Shown here piece by piece: positions 57,325-64,000 of a stretch of 64,000 nt of DNA. The translations under genes were made by a program, and so were the position numbers. Every line of letters starts with the position of its first letter. Position 1 is the stretch's first letter. The notes below the pieces were generated by a model that was not told the origin of the DNA, made no database searches, and was given only the letters and a program-made list of their open reading frames with translations. The DNA is from JABMNT01 sp048262255 (GTDB taxonomy: Bacteria; Pseudomonadota; Alphaproteobacteria; Rhodospirillales; Casp-alpha2), in contig JBLXFH010000001.1 of assembly GCA_048262255.1 (NCBI GenBank), positions 1,860,001 to 1,924,000 on the forward strand, in the 5' to 3' direction.

Positions 57325-60300
57325 TTATGACGGGTCTGAGCCGAAGCCACCGCCGCCGGGGGCCTCAATCACAATCACGTCCCCCACCTGCATTTCGGTC
57401 GTATCGGTTGCCGACATGGCGTTAATCGAGCCGTCTGTTCGCTCGACCGAAGTTCGTCCGACGGCGCCGGGTGCGCCGCCGTCGAGACCAAAGGGGGGAA
57501 TTGTCCGGTGTCCGGAAAGAATGGAGGCGGTCATGGGCTCCAGAAAGCGCATGCGACGGATGGTGCCATCGCCGCCTCTGTGTTTGCCTTTTCCGCCAGA
57601 GCCGCGCCGGATTTCAAAAGCTTCCAGCAGCACCGGAAAACGCCATTCGAGTATTTCCGGATCAGTCAGGCGCGAGTTGGTCATATGCACATGTACAGCG
57701 TCGGTGCCATCAAAATCGGGGCCAGCGCCGGAGCCGCCACAGATGGTTTCGTAATACTGGTATTTTGAATTACCGAAGGTGAAATTGTTCATGGTGCCCT
57801 GCGACGATGCCAGAACGCCCAGCGCGCCATAGAGAGCGCCGGTGATGCATTGTGAGGTTTCCACATTGCCTGCGACCACGGCCGCCGGATATTCCGGCTT
57901 CAGCATGCAGCCGTCGGGTATAATCAGGTTGAGAGGTTTCAGGCATCCCTCGTTCATGGGGATATCGTCATCAACCAATGTGCGGAACACATAAAGCACG
58001 GCCGCCCGGCAGACGGCAGAGGGCGCGTTGAAATTGGTTTTCATCTGCGGTGAGGTGCCGGTGAAATCGATGGTCGCCTGCCGTTGCTCACGGTCAATGG
58101 AGATATTGACCCGGATGGTCGTGCCGCAATCCATAGGATATTCAAAGGAGCCCGGCTTCAGGACATCCAAAACCCGGCGCACCGATTCCTCTGCGTTATC
58201 CTGAACGTGTCCCATATAGGCCTGAACCACTTCAAGACTGAAGTGATCGATCATCTTCATCAGCTCCTGGGCTCCTTTTTCATTGGCTGCCACCTGAGCC
58301 GACAGATCGGCGAAGTTCTGGTGTACATTCCGGGTCGGGTAGGGGCCGCTGGTCAGCAGTTCTTTTAATTCTTTTTCACGCAACCGGCCCTGATCAATCA
58401 TCAGGAAATTATCAATCAGCACACCTTCTTCTTCGACCGTGCAGCTGTTCGGGGGCATGGATCCGGGAGAAATGCCGCCGATGTCCGCATGGTGACCACG
58501 CGAGCCCACATAAAACAGGATGTGGTTGCCTGCTTCATCAAAAACCGGCGTCACCACGGTTACGTCTGGCAGGTGGGTGCCGCCGTTATAAGGAGCATTC
58601 AGCACATAGACGTTGCCGGGTTTGATATGACCATTGTTGCCATTAATAACGGCGCGAATGCTCTCGCCCATGGAGCCCAGATGAACCGGCATGTGCGGGG
58701 CATTAGCAATCAGGTCGCCTTTTGCGTCAAAAATCGCACAGGAGAAATCGAGGCGCTCTTTAATGTTTACGGAATAAGCCGTGTTTTCCAGCGTTGCGCC
58801 CATTTGTTCGGCAATGGACATAAACAGGTTGTTGAAAATCTCGAGCATTACCGGGTCCGCATCAGTGCCGATGGCTTTGCGGTCTTCGCGGGCAATGACC
58901 CGGTTCAGGATAAGATGGCCCAGCGGACTGATCTCAGCCTGCCAGCCGGGCTCGATAACAGTCGTTCCAGTTGCCTCAATGATCACGGCCGGGCCCGAGA
59001 CCCGGTGTCCTGGTGACAGGTCATCGCGGTTATGGATGGGTGTATCCTGCCATTGATTGGCAACATAGACGGAAACCGTATCCATGGGGTTGGGCGCACC
59101 AGTGGCGGTATCCTCTCTGGGAAGCTCGGTGGCAGCTTTGCTCTTGCCAATGCCTTCAATAGATACAGCTTCGACCACATAACCACGCTCTGGTGTGTTG
59201 AAGGCATAACGCTGGCGATGCGCGGCTTCAAAAGCGTCTTTCATACCTTGCAGGGTTCCGTAATCGACAATCAGGGCGGTATCCGAGCCGGTGTAGCGCA
59301 AATGGACTTTCGTCAGGACCTGAATGTTCCCGGCCTGTACGCCCTGGCTCAGGATTTCCTGCATTCCGTCCTCACTGAGCGTTTCAAGGGCTTCTTTGAG
59401 GCTTGGCAGGACAGCCGCGTCCAAAGGCGCTTCGATGGACTTTTCACGCAACGCCCGAACATCTGCAAGGCCCATTCCATAGGCGGAAAGAACCCCGGCA
59501 AAGGGATGCACATAGACCCGGTTCATGGCGAGCGAGTCGGCGACCGCACAGGCGTGCTGGCCGCCTGCGCCGCCAAAACAGTTCAATGTATATTCGGTGA
59601 TGTCATAGCCGCGCTGCACCGATATTTTCTTGATCGCGTTGGCCATGTTTTCGACCGCAATCAGCCGGAACCCCGCCGCCACGTCCTCCGGCGATTTATC
59701 CTCGCCGGTGGCGGCTTTGATGTCCTGCGCCAAGGCGGTGAATTTCTTGCGCACCACATCGGCATCCAACGGCTGATCGGCATTGGGGCCAAAAACACTC
59801 GGGAAATAGGCAGGCTGAATGGCCCCCAGCATGACATTGCAGTCGGTTACAGCCAGTGGCCCGCCGCGCCGGTAGCAGGCCGGGCCCGGATCGGCGCCAG
59901 CGGAATCCGGACCAACCCGGAAGCGGGCGCCGTCAAAATGCAGGATCGATCCGCCACCGGCGGCAACCGTGTGGATATGCATCATCGGCGCACGCATGCG
60001 AACCCCGGCGACAACCGTCTCGAAGGCCCGTTCATAGGCACCGTTATAATGTGAGACATCCGTCGAGGTGCCACCCATATCAAAACCAATGACTTTTTCA
60101 ATGCCAGCCATTGCCGCCGTCTGGACCATGCCGACAACACCGCCTGCCGGGCCGGACAGAATGCTGTCCTTGCCCTGAAACAGTTTGGCGTCGGTGAGGC
60201 CACCGTTTGACTGCATGAATTGCAGGCGCGTATGGGCCTGGTCATCGGCTGTCAGATCGTTGGCGACCCGGTCGACATAGCGCCGGAGAATCGGTGACAG

Positions 60301-60957
60301 GTACGCATCAACCACGGTGGTATCTCCACGCGAAACGAATTTCATGAGTGGGCTGACTTCGTGGGAGACGGAGATTTGGGTGAAACCGATTTCTTTGGCG
60401 ATTTTGGCGATGAACTGTTCGTGGTCGGTGAACCTGTAGCCGTGCATGAGTACGATGGCCGCCGACCGGATACCGCTCTCAAACGCGGCCTGCAGATCTT
60501 TGCGGAGCTGTTCGGGCTCTGGGGCTTTCAGAACTTCACCGTCGGCTGTTATGCGTTCGTCCACTTCAATAACGCGTTCATAGAGCATTTCCGGCAGGAT
60601 GATCTGGCGCGCAAAAATATCCGGGCGGTTTTGGTAACCAATGCGCAGAGCGTCTGCGAATCCACGGGTGGTGATCAGGACGACGCGGTCGCCCTTGCGT
60701 TCCAGCAGTGCGTTGGTGGCGACTGTGGTTCCCATTTTGACAACATCGACCAGACCGGCGGGAATGGGGTCGGTCTTGCCGATACCAATCAGGTCGCGAA
60801 TGCCCTGCAAAGCCGCATCTTCATATTGCTCGGGGTTTTCTGATAGCAGCTTGTGCGAGACCAATTGGCCTTCGGGCGTGCGGGCAACCAGATCGGTAAA
60901 GGTGCCGCCTCGGTCGATCCAGATTTGCCAGGGTTGAGGGGCATCTGTTGAAGGCAT
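57325..60957 (-). CDS. Fused hydantoinase/5-oxoprolinase (HyuA-HyuB)
   Basis: A 1210-residue single-chain enzyme. Residues ~1-690 are the HyuA-type ATPase half (WIDRGGTFTDLVARTPEG at the N-terminus, VIGFDMGGTSTDVSHYNG as the phosphate-binding actin-like motif). Residues ~700-1205 are the HyuB-type half (DPVMLEIFNNLFMSIAEQMG, ANAPHMPVHLGSMGESI, HHADIGGISPGSMPP). This is the architecture of eukaryotic and some bacterial ATP-dependent 5-oxoprolinases, which open 5-oxoproline to glutamate; related enzymes act on hydantoins or acetone. The ring substrate cannot be told here. ATG 60955-60957. Confidence 0.92.
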   Translation of the reverse strand: MPSTDAPQPWQIWIDRGGTFTDLVARTPEGQLVSHKLLSENPEQYEDAALQGIRDLIGIGKTDPIPAGLVDVVKMGTTVATNALLERKGDRVVLITTRGFADALRIGYQNRPDIFARQIILPEMLYERVIEVDERITADGEVLKAPEPEQLRKDLQAAFESGIRSAAIVLMHGYRFTDHEQFIAKIAKEIGFTQISVSHEVSPLMKFVSRGDTTVVDAYLSPILRRYVDRVANDLTADDQAHTRLQFMQSNGGLTDAKLFQGKDSILSGPAGGVVGMVQTAAMAGIEKVIGFDMGGTSTDVSHYNGAYERAFETVVAGVRMRAPMMHIHTVAAGGGSILHFDGARFRVGPDSAGADPGPACYRRGGPLAVTDCNVMLGAIQPAYFPSVFGPNADQPLDADVVRKKFTALAQDIKAATGEDKSPEDVAAGFRLIAVENMANAIKKISVQRGYDITEYTLNCFGGAGGQHACAVADSLAMNRVYVHPFAGVLSAYGMGLADVRALREKSIEAPLDAAVLPSLKEALETLSEDGMQEILSQGVQAGNIQVLTKVHLRYTGSDTALIVDYGTLQGMKDAFEAAHRQRYAFNTPERGYVVEAVSIEGIGKSKAATELPREDTATGAPNPMDTVSVYVANQWQDTPIHNRDDLSPGHRVSGPAVIIEATGTTVIEPGWQAEISPLGHLILNRVIAREDRKAIGTDADPVMLEIFNNLFMSIAEQMGATLENTAYSVNIKERLDFSCAIFDAKGDLIANAPHMPVHLGSMGESIRAVINGNNGHIKPGNVYVLNAPYNGGTHLPDVTVVTPVFDEAGNHILFYVGSRGHHADIGGISPGSMPPNSCTVEEEGVLIDNFLMIDQGRLREKELKELLTSGPYPTRNVHQNFADLSAQVAANEKGAQELMKMIDHFSLEVVQAYMGHVQDNAEESVRRVLDVLKPGSFEYPMDCGTTIRVNISIDREQRQATIDFTGTSPQMKTNFNAPSAVCRAAVLYVFRTLVDDDIPMNEGCLKPLNLIIPDGCMLKPEYPAAVVAGNVETSQCITGALYGALGVLASSQGTMNNFTFGNSKYQYYETICGGSGAGPDFDGTDAVHVHMTNSRLTDPEILEWRFPVLLEAFEIRRGSGGKGKHRGGDGTIRRMRFLEPMTASILSGHRTIPPFGLDGGAPGAVGRTSVERTDGSINAMSATDTTEMQVGDVIVIEAPGGGGFGSDPS

Positions 60958-61416
60958 GGCTCTAAATCCTGTTGTACAAGCAGCTTAGGTTGCCTTCGTT
61001 TTTAACCGATAGACAGGAAAAGAAAATCATTTCTCAACAGTTGGGAATGTGCGGCCTGTCCGGTTATCTGTTTTTAAGGGCATAAGGGGCGAACTGGATC
61101 ATCCGCACGGGTCGCATCCGACGGCGATACCCGAACAGCCGGGCGCAGGACATAAAGCAACTTCTGATCAGGGCCATTTTGAGGCTCCATCGGCTGTTAG
61201 AACGATTCGTAGCTTACCCGGGAGACAGGCGTGGAGTAAACAGCATTTAGTAGATGCTGAGAATATAGGCCTATATGTAGCGGTTTTCCAGGTGTGCTGA
61301 GTCTTAATCCCCAATTTTTCTTGCATTGTCCCGTGGAGGCGGCTTCCTTTTTTGAAAGAACAAGCAATTGAACGTCCGATTCGATTGTCCCACACAGGAA
61401 AGGCGTCGCGTAAAAG
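60958..61416. promoter_or_regulatory. Divergent intergenic region with two dyads
   Basis: The 459-bp gap between the oxoprolinase and the hydroxyacid dehydrogenase has no convincing gene. It holds an inverted repeat CAGCAT...ATGCTG (61241-61246 and 61254-61259, 7-nt centre) and, 3 bp on, a 14-bp perfect palindrome at 61263-61276 (ATATAGG/CCTATAT). Both lie ~140-175 bp upstream of the dehydrogenase start and may bind a regulator. I see nothing definite in the rest. Confidence 0.35.
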
Positions 61417-62454
61417 ATGGCAAATCTGGTTTATTTTGAAAATTCCGTGGAACCGATTGAAACAAAAATCATTGAAGCAGAAAGTTCTATTGAAACAACA
61501 ATCATGAAATTCGAGGATGGTTCTGAGGCCTGCTGGCGGGCGCTTGAAGCGTCGCACGGATATCAGGCGCTGCCGTCGACGGAAACCGATGCGGAATTCT
61601 ACCCGAACGCCAACATGATTTCCCGATGCCCGAACCTGCTGGCGGTATCAGCTGCGGGGGCAGGGTATGACATGTTTGATGTGGCGGCCTGCACGGAAGC
61701 CGGAGTGCTTGTCGTCAACCAGTCGGGTGCCAATGCCGAATCCGTGGCCCAGCATGCGCTTGGTTTGATGCTGGCCTTATCAAAACAAATCGTCCAGTCG
61801 GACCGCGCCATCCGCCGCGCCGAGCGCAACTGGACACGCTGGGATTATACGGGCAATGAACTGACGGGCCGCACACTCGGCATCATCGGGCTTGGCAATG
61901 TCGGTCGGCGTCTGGCGCAGATCGCCAAGGTGTTCTCCATGAACGTGATTTCCTACGACCCTTTGTTGACGCCTGCGGATTTTGTCGAACGCGAAGCGAA
62001 GTCCGTTACGCTGGAAGAACTCGTCAGGACCGCTGATTTTGTTTCGGTCAACTGCCCGCTGACGGATCAGTCCGCGGGCATGATCGGCGAGCCGCAGTTT
62101 AATGCCATGAAACCGGATGTGATTTTTGTCTCGACGGCACGTGGGGGTATTCATAACGAAGTGGCACTGGAAAAGGCGTTGGAAAGCAGGAAAGTTTCAG
62201 CGGCTGGCCTGGATGTGTTTGAAGCCGAGCCACCCGCCCATGACCATCCGCTGCTGCGTTTTGATAACGTCATCGCCTCTCCCCATAACGCGGGCATCAC
62301 CACAGACTGCCTCAATAATATGGGGGTTTTCGCGGCAAGCCAGTGGGTCGATATCTTTGCCGGAAAGCGCCCGCCGCGCCTGATCAACCCCGATGCCTGG
62401 CCGAAATATGCCGCACGATTTGAGGGGATTATGGGAAAACCCGTTACTGGCTAA
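61417..62454 (+). CDS. D-isomer-specific 2-hydroxyacid dehydrogenase family protein
   Basis: A 345-residue NAD-dependent 2-hydroxyacid dehydrogenase. It has the nucleotide-binding motif LGIIGLGNVGRRLAQI, catalytic Arg in VSTARGGIHNEVAL, Glu in DVFEAEPPAHDHP and His in IASPHNAG. The N-terminus (YFENSVEPIETKIIEAESSIE) is unusual for the family. ATG 61417. It overlaps the class II aldolase stop by 4 nt (62451-62454). It differs clearly from the paralogue at 36150. Confidence 0.88.
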   Translation: MANLVYFENSVEPIETKIIEAESSIETTIMKFEDGSEACWRALEASHGYQALPSTETDAEFYPNANMISRCPNLLAVSAAGAGYDMFDVAACTEAGVLVVNQSGANAESVAQHALGLMLALSKQIVQSDRAIRRAERNWTRWDYTGNELTGRTLGIIGLGNVGRRLAQIAKVFSMNVISYDPLLTPADFVEREAKSVTLEELVRTADFVSVNCPLTDQSAGMIGEPQFNAMKPDVIFVSTARGGIHNEVALEKALESRKVSAAGLDVFEAEPPAHDHPLLRFDNVIASPHNAGITTDCLNNMGVFAASQWVDIFAGKRPPRLINPDAWPKYAARFEGIMGKPVTG

Positions 62455-63182
62455 GTGCGGTAGTCCGGCTCTTCCTTGTCGAGAATGCGGCGGATGGAGG
62501 CGAAGTGGCCGATCATCTGCGCTTCCTCTTGCTGAATGGCGGGTGCATGAAGGTCGGCGACGTCATTGTCCATAACCTTTAGGGGCATGCCGGTCGATTG
62601 CGCCAGAATCTGTGAGCGGGCGGCGATTTCCAGATAATAGAAATCATCCAGCGCCTTGGCGGTTGTCGGCGCGGTGACCGTCACCCCGTGGTGGGCCATC
62701 AGCATGATCTGTTTGTTGCCGAGCGCACCAGCGATCCGGTCGCCTTCTTCGGGGTCATCGGCGGCGCCGCCGTAGTCATCATCATAGGCGATGCGCCGGT
62801 GAAAGCGCAGGCTGTCCTGATTGCAGTTGAGGATGCGTCCGCCTTCCGTGCACATGATGGCGGTCGAATAAGGCGGATGGGCGTGCAGCACGCATTTTGC
62901 CGTCGGAACCCGTTTATGGATTGCCATGTGAATGAAAAACGCCGTCGGCTCGACGACGCCGTCACCTTCAATAACGGTGCCATCGTAATCCATGAGCAAC
63001 AGGGTTGAGGCGGTCACTTCCGTCCAGTGATATCCCTGTGGGTTAATCAAAATGCCAGCGGGCGCGTCGCCATCGGCATCGACAGCAAGACTGAAATGGT
63101 TGCAGATGCCCGATTGCCAGCCCATGCGTACAGCCCAGCGCAAGGCTGCTGCCAGGTCTTCGCGATGGGTTTGATGATGCAT
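62451..63182 (-). CDS. Class II aldolase/adducin family protein
   Basis: A 243-residue zinc-dependent aldolase-fold enzyme. N-terminal GWQSGICNHFSLAV is the substrate-phosphate region; zinc ligands are HAHPPYST (two His) and the later MLMAHHGVTV (His). The proton-donor Glu region near GVVEPTAFFIHMAIHK is present. Members include fuculose- and ribulose-phosphate aldolases and decarboxylases. ATG 63180-63182 sits 5 bp after the partial FAD-oxidase gene, so the two probably form an operon. Confidence 0.88.
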   Translation of the reverse strand: MHHQTHREDLAAALRWAVRMGWQSGICNHFSLAVDADGDAPAGILINPQGYHWTEVTASTLLLMDYDGTVIEGDGVVEPTAFFIHMAIHKRVPTAKCVLHAHPPYSTAIMCTEGGRILNCNQDSLRFHRRIAYDDDYGGAADDPEEGDRIAGALGNKQIMLMAHHGVTVTAPTTAKALDDFYYLEIAARSQILAQSTGMPLKVMDNDVADLHAPAIQQEEAQMIGHFASIRRILDKEEPDYRT

Positions 63183-63187
63183 TATCG

Positions 63188-64000
63188 TTATCCCTGTTCG
63201 AGGAGTTCCAGAACATAATCGGCGATGGGGAGCGATGAGGTCAACCCCGGCGATTCAATGCCATAGAGATTGACCAGACCGGCGATGCCGTGGTCGGCCT
63301 TGCCCTGGATCATGAAATCACTGCCGTACTTGCCGCCTTCCGGTCCGGCCAGCTTTGGACGAATACCCACATAGCCCGGCTGCAGGCTGTTATCGGGAAG
63401 CCCCGGCCAGTAGCGGCGGATGGCTTCGTAAAAGCCGTGCCCACGTTCGGGGTCAACCGTATAGTCGAGAGTCTCGGACCATTCGACATCGGGGCCAAAC
63501 TTGGTTTGTCCGCCAAGATCTAGAGACGAATGGGTGCCCAGTCCGCCTGGTACGGGAACCGGATAAATCAGATGATTAAACGGCGTTTTACCGGTTAGTA
63601 CAAAATAATTGCCCTTGGCATAATAGAGCGGCGGTACGGTTTCAGGGTCGAGCCCCTTGAAGCTTCGGGCGATGGCCTGTGCGCCCAGCCCGGCGGTATT
63701 GACTACCTCGCGACAGGCAAGCTCCATAGGAGCCTCGCCGCCAACGGATAAAGTTATTAAGCCTTCTTCGACCTTCCCACGCTCAACCGGGCTCATGAAA
63801 GCGATCATCGCCCCGTGGTCTTCCGCTTCACCCTGATAGGAGAGCATCAATGAATGACTGTCGATAATGCCGGTGGAGGGTGAGAACAGAGCGCCTGCTA
63901 TATCGAGATTGGGTTCCATCTCGGCAATTTCAGAGGGGCTTAATAGCCGTAGGGCCTCAGCCCCGTTGTCAGCAGCTTTTTGTTGGATGTCGGCAAGTGC
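63188..64000 (-). CDS. FAD-dependent oxidoreductase (L-2-hydroxyglutarate oxidase-like), 5' end missing
   Basis: C-terminal ~270 residues of a DAO/LhgO-family FAD oxidoreductase; the gene runs off the right edge. Reading from the edge the frame is open (ALADIQQKAADNGAEALRLL, then SPSEIAEMEPNLDIAGALFSPSTGIID). It includes VVNTAGLGAQAIARSF, YYAKGNYFVL, HLIYPVPVPGGLGTHSSLDLGGQTKFGPDVEW and IQGKADHGIAGLVNLYGIESPGLTSSLPIA, the C-terminal FAD contact. L-2-hydroxyglutarate oxidase, or a related 2-hydroxyacid oxidase, fits best. It precedes a class II aldolase. Confidence 0.85.
   Translation of the reverse strand, partial: ALADIQQKAADNGAEALRLLSPSEIAEMEPNLDIAGALFSPSTGIIDSHSLMLSYQGEAEDHGAMIAFMSPVERGKVEEGLITLSVGGEAPMELACREVVNTAGLGAQAIARSFKGLDPETVPPLYYAKGNYFVLTGKTPFNHLIYPVPVPGGLGTHSSLDLGGQTKFGPDVEWSETLDYTVDPERGHGFYEAIRRYWPGLPDNSLQPGYVGIRPKLAGPEGGKYGSDFMIQGKADHGIAGLVNLYGIESPGLTSSLPIADYVLELLEQG

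Noticed and set aside
61168..61557. Minus-strand frame of 129 codons across the 61-kb gap
   Set aside because: Much of it is antisense to the start of the hydroxyacid dehydrogenase, and the rest has no coding character.
1..64000. tRNA, rRNA, CRISPR, insertion sequence or prophage
   Set aside because: I looked for clover-leaf arms, spaced direct repeats, transposase motifs and terminal inverted repeats and saw none. A tRNAscan or ISfinder search could not be run here.

Overview
The window looks like chromosomal DNA of an aerobic, heterotrophic alphaproteobacterium of moderate GC content. The evidence is an aa3-type cytochrome oxidase operon with Cox11 and DUF983 genes beside a divergent haem-o-synthase operon, OmpR-family regulators, many acyl-CoA and hydroxyacid enzymes, a peptide-type ABC importer and Zur-type operators. 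A marine Rhodospirillales-like host would fit, but that is inference. I saw no rRNA, tRNA, CRISPR array, insertion sequence or phage gene.

Layout. 0-3 kb: 5' end of an M32 carboxypeptidase (window edge), a hypothetical gene, then a promoter whose -35/-10 spacer is filled by a Zur-like box. It drives an unannotated 51-residue membrane protein and a zinc-type ABC ATPase and permease. 2.7-10.4 kb: respiratory block. On the minus strand a 27-residue membrane protein, a DUF420 protein, a haem-copper-oxidase-like protein lacking the Cu(B) His-His pair, and haem o synthase; on the plus strand coxB, coxA, ctaG/cox11, coxC and DUF983. 10.4-15.7 kb: an enoyl-CoA hydratase, then a four-PAS hybrid histidine kinase divergent from an OmpR-type regulator. 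15.7-24.3 kb: a catabolic region with a tightly coupled run (acyl-CoA dehydrogenase, NDP-forming acyl-CoA ligase, phosphodiesterase-superfamily hydrolase, MFS transporter), an RraA-like aldolase with an FMN hydroxyacid oxidase, and a convergent hydroxyisobutyrate-dehydrogenase-like/CMD pair. 24.6-30.4 kb: a complete peptide/nickel-type ABC importer ending in a terminator. 30.4-34.1 kb: LemA with two TPM-domain proteins, an atypical SDR and a crotonase.

34-49 kb: small-organic-acid metabolism (two isocitrate-lyase/PEP-mutase paralogues around a 2-hydroxyacid dehydrogenase, an isopropylmalate-dehydrogenase-like enzyme, a PLP aminotransferase, a crotonase, an MFS transporter, a MetX-like hydrolase). 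Embedded in it are a MerC-family gene under a 42-bp perfect palindrome, a haloacetate-dehalogenase-like hydrolase, a DUF1194 protein, and a thiol-dioxygenase-like cupin paired with a four-rhodanese protein. 49-57 kb: RhlE-type helicase, membrane-fused spermidine-synthase-like protein, CoA transferase, GST, a candidate small RNA with a clear terminator, an orphan OmpR regulator, a small unknown gene and a TolC-family protein. 57-64 kb: a fused hydantoinase/5-oxoprolinase, a 2-hydroxyacid dehydrogenase, a class II aldolase and a truncated FAD oxidase.

The most interesting signals are the two Zur-like sites with their unusual targets (51-residue protein, MerC), the degenerate oxidase-like protein with its 27-residue neighbour, the candidate small RNA at 54.2-54.34 kb, and the cupin/tetra-rhodanese pair.
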